A model generated the notes under the pieces. The model was given only the letters and a program-made list of their open reading frames with translations. It searched no databases and was not told the origin of the DNA. DNA of 19,371 nt from assembly GCA_934661715.1 (NCBI GenBank), contig CAKUJL010000003.1, positions 1 to 19,371 of the forward strand, in the 5' to 3' direction. Positions 7,309-14,099 of the stretch are shown one piece after another. Position 1 is the first letter of the stretch, and each line of letters starts with the position of its first letter. A program made the translations under genes and the position numbers. Origin of the DNA: an uncultured Oscillospiraceae bacterium (GTDB taxonomy: Bacteria > Bacillota > Clostridia > Oscillospirales > Oscillospiraceae).

Positions 7309-9283
7309 GCTCTGTGTTTTTGGCGGCACGACCGAGGGCCGCGAGCTTGTGGAATTTCTCCATACGCAGCCCTGCGCCGTCACGGCGTGTGTGGCAACAG
7401 AATATGGCGGGACGCTTTTGCCGGAGGCGGAGCAGGTGCACGTCTCAGCAAGACGGCTGCCGGTGGAGGAGATCGTCTCGCTGCTGCAAAAAGAGCGCTT
7501 CGATCTCGTCGTCGACGCCACGCACCCGTATGCGAGGTCCATTACAAGCAGCATCGCGCGGGCCTGCGCGGAAACGAACACCGAGCACCTGCGGCTGCTG
7601 CGCGAGGCCTCCAGCGCACCGGAGGACGCCGTTTTCGTCGAAAGCACCGAAGACGCCGCCGCATTTTTGGGCAAAACAGAGGGAAACATCCTGCTCACGA
7701 CCGGCAGCAAGGAGCTCTCCCGCTATGCCTCCATCCCCGATTTTTCTTCCCGCGTCTGGGCGCGTGTGCTTCCGATGCAGGCGTCTTTGGACGCGTGCAG
7801 TAAGGCGGGGCTCAGTCCGTCTCACGTCATTGCGATGCAGGGGCCGTTTTCTCTGGAGCTCAACGAGGCGATGCTCCGCGCCATCGGGGCAGACTGGCTC
7901 GTCACAAAAGATGGCGGCAGCACCGGCGGCTTTCCTGAAAAGGCGCTTGCCGCGCAGAAAACCGGCGCAAGGCTTCTCGTCATCGGCCGCCCCGCGCAGG
8001 AGGAAGGAAAGACGCTCTCCGAGACCATACAGGCCCTCTGCGCAAGATTTGGCTTTTCCCGGACCGCGGATGTGACGGTCGTGGGCATCGGCCCCGGCGG
8101 CGAGGAAACGCAGACAGCGGAGGTCCGCGCGGCCATTTCGCGTGCCGGCTGCCTCATCGGTGCAAAACGGATGCTCGAAGCGGCGGCGCGGCCCGGTCAG
8201 ATGCTCTTTGACGCCATCGCGCCGGAAAAAATCGCGGAGGTCATCGCGTCGCACCCGGAATACGCAAGTTTCACCGTCGTCATGTCGGGAGACACCGGCT
8301 TTTTCAGCGGCACCAAAAAGCTTCTGCCGCTGCTGAATACTTGCCGCGTGCGGGTTTTGCCGGGCTTGAGCTCGATGAGCGTTCTGTGCGCCAGACTTGG
8401 CGTGAGCTATGAAGACGCCGTGGCCGTGAGCCTTCACGGAAGGCAGCGCGACATTGTCCGCGACGTGCGGTCAAACGGCAAGGTCTTCGCGCTGGTCGGA
8501 GGAGACGGCGGCATGCAGGCGCTTTGCAGGCGTTTGACGGACGCGGGACTTGGTTCTGTGCGCGTGAGCGCCGGTGAGCGGCTGGGCTATCCGGACGAGA
8601 AAATCACGACCGGAACAGCAAGCGCTCTCTGCGAAACGGCATTTGACAGGCTCAGCGCCGCGCTCATCGAAAACGATAGCCCCGACGAGATCATCACCCC
8701 CGGTCTTCCGGACGAGGCGTTTTTGCGCAGTCTCGAGCCCGGAAAAATCGTCCCCATGACGAAAAGCGAGGTGCGCAGTGTCTGCCTTTCCAAATTGCAG
8801 CTCACCGAAAACGCCGTCTGCTGGGACATCGGCGCGGGCACGGGCTCGGTGGCTGCCGAAATGGCGCTGCTGGCCCGGCGCGGAAGCGTCTACGCCGTGG
8901 AGCGGAACGAAGCGGCGCTGCCGCTGCTCGAAGAAAACCGGAAAAAATTCCGCCTGGAAAATCTTCACATCGTCCCCGGAAACGCGCCGGAGGCGTGCCT
9001 TTCGCTTCCTGCCCCGACGCACGTCTTTCTCGGCGGCACGGCGGGAAAGCTCGACGCGATTCTGGCCGCCGCGCTTCAGAAAAACCCGAACGCGCGAATC
9101 GTCGCAACGGCGGTGACGCTCGAGTCTGTCGGCGCACTCTGCGCGTGCATGAAGGACTTCTCGTTTTCCGAATGCGTCTCGTTACAGGTCAGCCGCGCAA
9201 AGGCGGCGGGGCCGTATCATCTGATGCAGGGACAGAATCCCGTCTATATTTTTACGCTGCAAAACAGGAGTGAGCCGGTATGA
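7301..9283 (+). CDS. cbiJ-cbiE-cbiT: Trifunctional fusion: cobalt-precorrin-6A reductase / cobalt-precorrin-7 C5-methyltransferase / cobalt-precorrin-6B C15-methyltransferase
   Basis: One uninterrupted 660-residue frame holds three enzymes. Residues 1 to about 250 are the CbiJ reductase, with VFGGTTEGREL (6-16), VDATHPYARSI (71-81), GSKEL (135-139) and TKDGGSTGGFPEK (202-214). Residues about 257-460 are the CbiE methylase, starting TVVGIGPGGEE and containing MSGDTGFFSG (328-337) and LPGLSSM (353-359). Residues about 465-660 are the CbiT methyltransferase and decarboxylase, with GLPDEAF (468-474), PMTKSEVRS and the SAM loop WDIGAGTGSVAAE (508-520). These reduce 6A to 6B, convert 6B to 7 and methylate 7 to 8, three consecutive steps. 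The ATG at 7301 is preceded by AGAGGA; the frame is open further upstream but lies inside cbiH. CbiE-CbiT fusions are well known; CbiJ at the front is less usual. Confidence 0.93.
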   Translation: MYKLCVFGGTTEGRELVEFLHTQPCAVTACVATEYGGTLLPEAEQVHVSARRLPVEEIVSLLQKERFDLVVDATHPYARSITSSIARACAETNTEHLRLLREASSAPEDAVFVESTEDAAAFLGKTEGNILLTTGSKELSRYASIPDFSSRVWARVLPMQASLDACSKAGLSPSHVIAMQGPFSLELNEAMLRAIGADWLVTKDGGSTGGFPEKALAAQKTGARLLVIGRPAQEEGKTLSETIQALCARFGFSRTADVTVVGIGPGGEETQTAEVRAAISRAGCLIGAKRMLEAAARPGQMLFDAIAPEKIAEVIASHPEYASFTVVMSGDTGFFSGTKKLLPLLNTCRVRVLPGLSSMSVLCARLGVSYEDAVAVSLHGRQRDIVRDVRSNGKVFALVGGDGGMQALCRRLTDAGLGSVRVSAGERLGYPDEKITTGTASALCETAFDRLSAALIENDSPDEIITPGLPDEAFLRSLEPGKIVPMTKSEVRSVCLSKLQLTENAVCWDIGAGTGSVAAEMALLARRGSVYAVERNEAALPLLEENRKKFRLENLHIVPGNAPEACLSLPAPTHVFLGGTAGKLDAILAAALQKNPNARIVATAVTLESVGALCACMKDFSFSECVSLQVSRAKAAGPYHLMQGQNPVYIFTLQNRSEPV

Positions 9284-10242
9284 AATGGTCGTTATTTGCG
9301 CTTCTGATCGGCTTTTGCATCGATTCTGTCATCGGAGACCCGCACGGCTTTCCGCACCCGGTCGTCGCCATCGGAAGGCTGATATCCCTTCTCGAGCGCG
9401 GCTTTCGCAGACTTTTTCCAAAGACGAAGGCCGGCGAAATTGCCGCGGGCGCGTGCATCTGGGTGCTGACCGTTCTGGTCTCCACGGCAGTCCCGGCGGC
9501 TGTTTTGTGGCTTTGCATGCGCGTGAGCGTATGGCTGCGGCTTTTTGTCGAGAGCGTCATGTGCTGTCAGGTGCTGGCCGCGAAATCGCTGTGCGACGAG
9601 AGCATGAAGGTCTATACCGCGCTTCAAACCGGCACGCTTTCAGATGCGCAGCAGGCGGTCTCCATGATCGTCGGCCGCGACACGAAGCGCCTCGATGAAA
9701 AGGGCGTCGCACGCGCGGCCGTCGAGACCGTCGCGGAAAACACGTCCGACGGCGTCATCGCGCCGCTTGTGTTTCTCTGCGTCGGCGGTGCGCCGCTCGG
9801 CTTTTTCTACAAGGCCGTCAACACCATGGACTCGATGCTCGGCTATGTGGAGCCGCCCTACAAAAATGTCGGTCTGGTACCGGCGAAGATGGACGACGTG
9901 CTGAACTTCCTCCCGGCGAGGCTGGCGGCGCTTTTCCTGCTGGCGGCGGGTTTTTTCCTGCGGCTGGACGTGAAAAACGGCTGGAAGATCTTCCGGCGCG
10001 ACCGCTATAAGCACGCAAGCCCCAATTCCGCGCAGACCGAGTCTGTGTGCGCGGGGCTGCTTGGTCTTCAGTTGGCGGGCGACGCGTGGTACCACGGGGT
10101 GCTGCACAAAAAGGAATATATCGGCGAGGCAAAGCGGGAGATCGAATATGCGGATATCCCGCGCACCTGCCGTCTTATGTATGCGGCGGCGATTCTGGCG
10201 CTTCTGGTCTGCTGCGGCGTGAAGGCAGCTTTCTGCCTTTGA
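9280..10242 (+). CDS. cbiB: Adenosylcobinamide-phosphate synthase
   Basis: This 320-residue integral membrane protein joins adenosylcobyric acid to aminopropanol phosphate (from the CobD product). The N-terminal DSVIGDPHGFPHPVVAIG (15-32), the ETVAENTSDGVIAPL stretch (149-163), FYKAVNTMDSMLGY (176-189) and the PAKMDDVLNF loop (201-210) are family hallmarks. Hydrophobic spans are visible around 56-80, 160-175, 211-227 and 300-316. Length is typical. The ATG overlaps the cbiT-domain stop by four bases and has AGGAG at 9266-9270. cobD follows after ten bases, so the two partners in arm attachment are adjacent. Confidence 0.95.
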   Translation: MKWSLFALLIGFCIDSVIGDPHGFPHPVVAIGRLISLLERGFRRLFPKTKAGEIAAGACIWVLTVLVSTAVPAAVLWLCMRVSVWLRLFVESVMCCQVLAAKSLCDESMKVYTALQTGTLSDAQQAVSMIVGRDTKRLDEKGVARAAVETVAENTSDGVIAPLVFLCVGGAPLGFFYKAVNTMDSMLGYVEPPYKNVGLVPAKMDDVLNFLPARLAALFLLAAGFFLRLDVKNGWKIFRRDRYKHASPNSAQTESVCAGLLGLQLAGDAWYHGVLHKKEYIGEAKREIEYADIPRTCRLMYAAAILALLVCCGVKAAFCL

Positions 10243-10252
10243 GGAGCAAACG

Positions 10253-11308
10253 ATGCTATATGAAACCGAAAATCCCCACGGCGGAGACGTGTACGCGCAG
10301 GATATCCGGCTGGATTTTTCGTCGAACGTGAACCCGCTCGGCCCGCCGGGGCGCGTGATTGCCGCCATACAGGACGCGGCGCTTCTGGTGCGGCAGTATC
10401 CGGACCCCTATTGCCGCAAACTCACAGCCGCGCTCTCCGCGCATGAGGGTCTGCCGAAAGCGTACATTCTCTGCGGAAACGGCGCGGCGGAGCTCATCTA
10501 CGCGTACTGCGAGGCGCTGCGGCCCAAAAAGGCGATGGAGCTTGCACCGACGTTTCTGGAATACAGCGCGGCAGCGCAGCGCTTTGGAGCAGAAATCGTG
10601 CGCGTGCCGCTGAGCCCGCCGGATTTTTCGCCGGACGAACGAGTGTTGGACGCGCTGCGCACGGAAAAGCCGGACGTGCTGTTTCTCTGTTCGCCGAACA
10701 ATCCCACCGGCCGGACGCTCAGAAGGGCGCTTCTGGAGAAAATTCTGGACGCGGCGAGCGAACTGGGTACGCGCGTGTTTCTGGACGAGTGCTTTCTCGA
10801 CTTTACGGACGGAAAAAGCGCGAAGGAGCTGCTTTCCCGGTATGAAAACCTTTTGATTCTGAAGGCGTTTACGAAAAATTACGCGCTGGCGGGCGTTCGC
10901 GTCGGGTACTGCCTGAGCGCAGGCAGGGCGCTGCTTTCCGATATGGCCGCCTGCACGCAGCCGTGGAACGTCTCGATTCTGGCGCAGGCGGCAGGCGCGG
11001 CTTCCTTAATGGAGCCGGACTGGGTAGATAAGGCGAAGGCTGTCATCGCGCCCGAGAGGCTGCGGCTGACGAAGGCGCTGCAAATCTTCGGCTTTTCGGT
11101 CTGTCCGTCGGAGGCAAACTATTTGCTGTTTTCCGCGCCGGTGGGGCTGGACCGTGCGCTGCTGCGCGAAAAAATCGCCGTCCGGAACTGCGAAAACTAC
11201 CCCGGCCTCGGCCCCGGCTGGTACCGCGTCGCCGTGCGGCTGGCAGAAGAAAATGAGGTGCTGCTGGAAGCGATGCGGCGCGTGATGGAGGATACGACAT
11301 GGCACTGA
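10253..11308 (+). CDS. cobD: L-threonine O-3-phosphate decarboxylase
   Basis: This 351-residue pyridoxal-phosphate enzyme of the aspartate aminotransferase fold makes (R)-1-amino-2-propanol O-2-phosphate, which CbiB attaches to the corrin ring. It shows the N-terminal DFSSNVNPLGPP (21-32), the ring-binding SPNNPTG (147-153), the cofactor aspartate in FLDECFLDF (176-184), the Schiff-base lysine K208 in AFTKNYALAG and R216 in GVRVGY. CobD is close to histidinol-phosphate aminotransferase (HisC), but the NVNPLG start and the position between cbiB and cbiP favour CobD. GAGGAG at 10241-10246 overlaps the cbiB stop. It overlaps cbiP by ten bases. The threonine kinase that would supply its substrate is not in the window. 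Confidence 0.9.
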   Translation: MLYETENPHGGDVYAQDIRLDFSSNVNPLGPPGRVIAAIQDAALLVRQYPDPYCRKLTAALSAHEGLPKAYILCGNGAAELIYAYCEALRPKKAMELAPTFLEYSAAAQRFGAEIVRVPLSPPDFSPDERVLDALRTEKPDVLFLCSPNNPTGRTLRRALLEKILDAASELGTRVFLDECFLDFTDGKSAKELLSRYENLLILKAFTKNYALAGVRVGYCLSAGRALLSDMAACTQPWNVSILAQAAGAASLMEPDWVDKAKAVIAPERLRLTKALQIFGFSVCPSEANYLLFSAPVGLDRALLREKIAVRNCENYPGLGPGWYRVAVRLAEENEVLLEAMRRVMEDTTWH

Positions 11309-12762
11309 ATATCATGTTACAGGGAACGATGTCCAACGCGGGAAAGAGCCTTCTTGCCGCGGCGCTGTGCCGGATCTTCCGGCAGGACGGCTATCGCGTC
11401 GCGCCCTTCAAGAGCCAGAACATGGCGCTCAACTCGTTCATCACCAAAGACGGCGGCGAAATGGGAAGAGCGCAGGTCGTGCAGGCCGAGGCCGCGGGCA
11501 TCGCACCCGACGTGCGCATGAACCCGATTTTGCTCAAGCCGACCACGGACGTCGGCAGTCAGGTCATCGTGAACGGACAGGTGCGCGGCAATATGCGGGC
11601 GATGGAATATTACGCGAAGAAGCGGGAATTCCTGCCGGACGTGCTGGCCGCGTATGAAAGTCTGAATCGCGAATACGACGTCGTCGTCATCGAAGGCGCG
11701 GGAAGCCCGGCGGAAATCAACCTCAAGCAGGACGATTTTGTGAACATGGGCCTGGCCCGGCTCGTGGACGCGCCGGTGCTTCTCATTGGAGACATTGACC
11801 GCGGCGGCGTTTTTGCCCAGCTCTACGGGACCATCGCCCTTCTCGAGCCCGACGAACGCGCCCGCGTCAAAGGAACGATCATCAACAAATTCCGCGGCGA
11901 CCGGTCGATTCTGGAACCCGGTCTTCGCCAGCTGGAGGCGCTTTGCGGCGTACCGGTGGCGGGCGTCGTGCCGTATGCGCAGGTGGATATCGACGACGAA
12001 GACAGCCTGTCTTCGCGCTTTACAAGGGACACCGCGCGAAAGCTTCTGGACATCGCCGTCGTCCGTCTGCCGCGTATTTCGAATTTTACCGACTTTTCGC
12101 CCTTTGAGCGCTACGAAAACGTGTCGCTGCGGTACGTGGAAAAGGTGTCCGACCTCGGTGCGCCGGACATGATCCTCCTTCCCGGTACGAAGAGCACGAT
12201 CGCAGATTTGCAGTGGCTGCGCGAAAGCGGTCTGGAGGCGGCGATTTTGAAGGAGGCCTCGCGCGGCACGCTGATTTTCGGCGTCTGCGGCGGGTATCAG
12301 ATGCTGGGCAGGTCTGTCTCAGACCCCGAGGGCGTGGAAGCCGCCGGTGTGACGGAGATTCGCGGGCTCGGCCTTCTGCCGATGGACACGGTGTTTCGCG
12401 GCGCGAAGATTCAGACGCAGACAACGGGCGTGCTTTCCGGCGTCGACGGGCTTTTGTCCTGTCTCAACGGACGCGCCTACGAGGGTTATGAGATCCACAT
12501 GGGCCGCAGCGAAGAAAAAATGCCGCCGCTCATCTCAAGCGGCAGCGTCTACGGAAGCTATGTCCACGGCATCTTCGACGCGCCCGGCATTGCCGACGCC
12601 ATCCTGACGGCCCTGTGTCAAAAACGCGGCATCGACCCCGCTGCGCTCGGCTCTTTCGATCTGCGGGAATACAAAGAGCGCCAGTATAACACGCTGGCCG
12701 ATACCGTCCGCCAGGGCCTCGATATGGAGCTCGTCTACCGCGCCCTGCGCCGGGAGGGGTAA
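11299..12762 (+). CDS. cbiP: Cobyric acid synthase
   Basis: This 487-residue glutamine-dependent amidotransferase amidates the b, d, e and g side chains of adenosylcobyrinic a,c-diamide; it is also named cobQ. The N-terminal ATPase domain reads QGTMSNAGKSLLAAALC (8-24) then FKSQNMALNS (37-46) and IEGAGSPAEINL (131-142). The C-terminal glutaminase domain has LLPGTKST (293-300), the nucleophile C330 in GVCGGYQMLG and the catalytic histidine H423 in YVHGIFD. Length fits the family. The start ATG lies within the end of cobD with GGAGGA at 11287-11292. It is the last gene of the first operon; a gap of about 610 bases with terminator-like hairpins follows. Confidence 0.95.
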   Translation: MALNIMLQGTMSNAGKSLLAAALCRIFRQDGYRVAPFKSQNMALNSFITKDGGEMGRAQVVQAEAAGIAPDVRMNPILLKPTTDVGSQVIVNGQVRGNMRAMEYYAKKREFLPDVLAAYESLNREYDVVVIEGAGSPAEINLKQDDFVNMGLARLVDAPVLLIGDIDRGGVFAQLYGTIALLEPDERARVKGTIINKFRGDRSILEPGLRQLEALCGVPVAGVVPYAQVDIDDEDSLSSRFTRDTARKLLDIAVVRLPRISNFTDFSPFERYENVSLRYVEKVSDLGAPDMILLPGTKSTIADLQWLRESGLEAAILKEASRGTLIFGVCGGYQMLGRSVSDPEGVEAAGVTEIRGLGLLPMDTVFRGAKIQTQTTGVLSGVDGLLSCLNGRAYEGYEIHMGRSEEKMPPLISSGSVYGSYVHGIFDAPGIADAILTALCQKRGIDPAALGSFDLREYKERQYNTLADTVRQGLDMELVYRALRREG

Positions 12763-12812
12763 GCGCGCTGAAGTCCCCTATGGGCACCGAACCCATCCAA
12801 TTTTACGCTCAC

Positions 12813-12848
12813 AAGGCCGCCCGCAGGATGCTCCTGCGGGCGGCCTTT
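12813..12848 (+). terminator. Perfect 16-bp GC-rich hairpin after cbiP
   Basis: The arms 12813-12828 and 12832-12847 pair perfectly around a three-base loop, about 50 bases after the cbiP stop. The U-run is short (TTT then GC), so it may end transcription only partly or mainly protect the 3' end of the long mRNA. The near-perfect symmetry leaves the direction open, but only + strand genes flank it. Confidence 0.6.
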
Positions 12849-12905
12849 GCCGGAACAACGCACGGTGAAGACCGCGCCAGTAAAGAGCCGCAGCTTTTCC
12901 TCCGC

Positions 12906-12942
12906 GGCCTCCCGAACAGCCATCGGCGGGGCCTTTTGTTTT
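12906..12942 (+). terminator. Intrinsic terminator candidate downstream of cbiP
   Basis: Left arm 12906-12914 pairs with right arm 12924-12933 in nine pairs with one bulged C at 12927 and one T-G wobble. The loop is nine bases. TTTTGTTTT at 12934-12942 follows directly, the best U-rich tail after the first operon. An overlapping GCCGC/GCGGC hairpin (about 12885-12908) could compete. Confidence 0.65.
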
Positions 12943-13248
12943 CCTCCGACGCGCCCGGCAAAACACGCAAAGCCTGTGCGCCGCACAAGCTCCGGAACGA
13001 AAACCGGAAGAACCTTCGCGCGGCGCTCAAACAGGAAAAGCGGACTTTTCAAGGGTGTATTCTTCCAACTGACGATGGTACCTGCAGCGAGGTTTTTTCG
13101 CTGCGCAAGACATTTTCCGCAGAAATACTGACGTATCGCAGGGAAAAATGACGCGGCGCAGTGTGAAAAGGCCCGCTGTCCGGGTGCGTTGGAGGTTGAA
13201 AGAAAACGCCCACAGGAACGCAAAAGCGGCATACGCTTTGTCGCGCGG

Positions 13249-13299
13249 CTGGAAGCTCTGGTCTTATTGTGCGCAGTGCGCGTTCTTTTACGCTTCCAG
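13249..13299. repeat. Nested inverted repeat before the Nudix promoter
   Basis: CTGGAAGC at 13249-13256 pairs with GCTTCCAG at 13292-13299. Inside the loop is a second short palindrome, GCGCAGTGCGC (13271-13281). It ends 21 bases before the -35 box of the Nudix promoter. It could be a further terminator-like structure or a regulator site; no U-run follows directly. Confidence 0.35.
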
Positions 13300-13320
13300 A
13301 TTTGGCCTTTTTCTGCGCCA

Positions 13321-13349
13321 TTGACTTTCCGCGCACAAAACGGTAAAAT
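13321..13349 (+). promoter_or_regulatory. Sigma-70 type promoter of the Nudix gene
   Basis: TTGACT at 13321-13326 and TAAAAT at 13344-13349 are separated by exactly 17 bases. Each differs from consensus at one position. The Nudix ATG follows at 13373 with AGAGGTG at 13360-13366, giving a short leader. No other clear promoter was seen before the riboswitch at 13936, so this promoter may also feed the cobT operon. Confidence 0.8.
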
Positions 13350-13372
13350 GGGCGCAGTAAGAGGTGAAAACC

Positions 13373-13933
13373 ATGCAGAATTTTGAAAATCTGAAAGAAA
13401 CGCAGCGTGAAAGCCGCGAAATTTTTGACGGGAAGATCATGCACGTCTTTGAAGACACCGTCGAGCTTCCGGACGGAAAGCCCGCCACACGCGAGTATAT
13501 GCGCCACGTGGGCGCGGTGTGCGTCGTGCCGCTTCTGGACGACGGCAGCGTCCTTCTCGAACGGCAGTACCGCTATCCCGTGGGCGAGGTCATGGTGGAA
13601 ATTCCGGCGGGAAAGCTGAACTTCAAGCAGGAAGATCCCCGCGAGGCCGCGGCAAGGGAGCTTCTGGAGGAGACCGGCGCGGTGGCGGGAGAGCTCATTT
13701 CCCTCGGCCGGTTCCTGCCCGCCTGCGCGTACAGCGACGAAGATATTCATATGTACGCGGCAAAGAATATTACCTTCCGTGAGCAGAAGCTCGATGAAGA
13801 TGAATTTCTGAACGTCTTTACCATGCCGCTGGAGAAAGCGGTGCGCGAGGTCCTTGCCGGGAATATCCCGGACGCGAAGACGCAGACGGCCCTTCTGAAG
13901 GTCTGGCTCCTGCGCCAGCGCGGCGAATTGTAA
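13373..13933 (+). CDS. Nudix hydrolase, ADP-ribose pyrophosphatase type
   Basis: This 186-residue cytoplasmic Nudix enzyme probably cleaves ADP-ribose or a related nucleoside diphosphate sugar to AMP and the sugar phosphate. The Nudix box begins at G80 (GKLNFKQE) and continues to REAAARELLEETG (90-102), with the metal-binding R95-E96 and E99-E100. One extra residue lies between G80 and E87 compared with the textbook spacing. The preceding QYRYPVGEVMVEIPAG (65-80) is typical of the ADP-ribose pyrophosphatase branch. The ATG at 13373 is preferred over the in-frame GTG at 13364 because AGAGGTG lies six bases before the ATG. It has its own promoter. The cobalamin riboswitch starts two bases after its stop codon, so readthrough into the cob genes is likely. 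No direct role in B12 synthesis is known for this family. Confidence 0.88.
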   Translation: MQNFENLKETQRESREIFDGKIMHVFEDTVELPDGKPATREYMRHVGAVCVVPLLDDGSVLLERQYRYPVGEVMVEIPAGKLNFKQEDPREAAARELLEETGAVAGELISLGRFLPACAYSDEDIHMYAAKNITFREQKLDEDEFLNVFTMPLEKAVREVLAGNIPDAKTQTALLKVWLLRQRGEL

Positions 13934-13935
13934 TT

Positions 13936-14036
13936 GCGGCAAAGAGGGTGCAACGCCCCGCGAGCCGGTCACTGTGAAGCCGGGTCTCCGGATAAGTCAG
14001 ACTGCCGTCAGACCCATCACTGTTTCCGCCGGAACC
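13936..14036 (+). promoter_or_regulatory. Cobalamin riboswitch, compact form
   Basis: The B12-box-like core AAGTCAGACTGCC lies at 13994-14006, and the conserved GGTCACTGTGA (13967-13977) lies upstream in the usual order. GCGGCA (13936-13941) pairs with TGCCGT (14003-14008), the expected closing of the core by the 3' part of the B12 box. GGGTGCAACGCCC (13946-13958) gives the short loop arm corresponding to the conserved GGTGCAA-CC element. CCGG (13980-13983) and CCGG (13988-13991) form a four-pair hairpin where larger riboswitches carry an extension. A TTCC/GGAA hairpin (14024-14034) follows. It lies before cobT, cobU and cobS and ahead of a terminator, as expected for B12 feedback. It is shorter than the usual element of about 200 bases. 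Confidence 0.75.
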
Positions 14037-14045
14037 GGGAGCACG

Positions 14046-14067
14046 CAGCGCTTTCGGCCTGCGCCTG
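14046..14067 (+). promoter_or_regulatory. Possible antiterminator helix of the riboswitch
   Basis: CAGCGC at 14046-14051 can pair with GCGCCTG at 14061-14067, with one bulged C. This uses the bases that form the left arm of the terminator, so the two folds exclude each other. Pairing was found by eye and no energy was computed. Confidence 0.35.
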
Positions 14068-14091
14068 TTTCCGGGCGCGGGCTTTCTTTTT
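14057..14091 (+). terminator. Intrinsic terminator of the riboswitch expression platform
   Basis: GCCTGCGCC (14057-14065) pairs with 14074-14082 in nine pairs, one of them T-G, around an eight-base loop. TTTCTTTTT (14083-14091) follows at once. The next gene's GAGGTG ribosome site begins on the next base (14092). The placement between a cobalamin aptamer and the first cob gene fits transcription attenuation by B12. Confidence 0.8.
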
Positions 14092-14099
14092 GAGGTGCT

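Larger units (their letters stand above)
12763..13320 (+). other. Gap of over 500 bases without a convincing gene
   Basis: Open frames exist on both strands here (for example 12780-13151 on + and 12735-13232 on -), but none has a credible ribosome binding site or a recognisable protein motif. Both run through the strong hairpins at 12813-12847 and 12906-12933. The region holds those two terminator-like hairpins, a perfect 7-bp inverted repeat at 13084-13104, and a nested inverted repeat at 13249-13299. No tRNA, rRNA, CRISPR or transposon end was seen. Confidence 0.6.

Noticed and set aside
1017..9283. Repeated SAM-binding segments suggesting gene duplications
   Set aside because: CbiL, CbiF, CbiH and CbiE share the old tetrapyrrole methylase fold. 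The repeats reflect family relationship, not a recent duplication.
13084..13104. Perfect 7-bp inverted repeat with a GGTTTTT loop
   Set aside because: No U-run follows on either strand and no gene ends nearby, so it is not called as a terminator.
12780..13151. 123-codon frame on the + strand in the gap
   Set aside because: No Shine-Dalgarno sequence precedes the ATG, it spans two terminator-like hairpins, and its composition (many R, K and S) is like non-coding translation.
12735..13232. 165-codon frame on the - strand in the gap
   Set aside because: It overlaps the end of cbiP, runs through both strong hairpins, has no good ribosome site and shows no domain.
13925..13935. Possible -10 box (TGTAAT) at the end of the Nudix gene
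   Set aside because: There is no acceptable -35 box 16-18 bases upstream, and a start here would fall inside and remove the 5' strand of the riboswitch closing helix.
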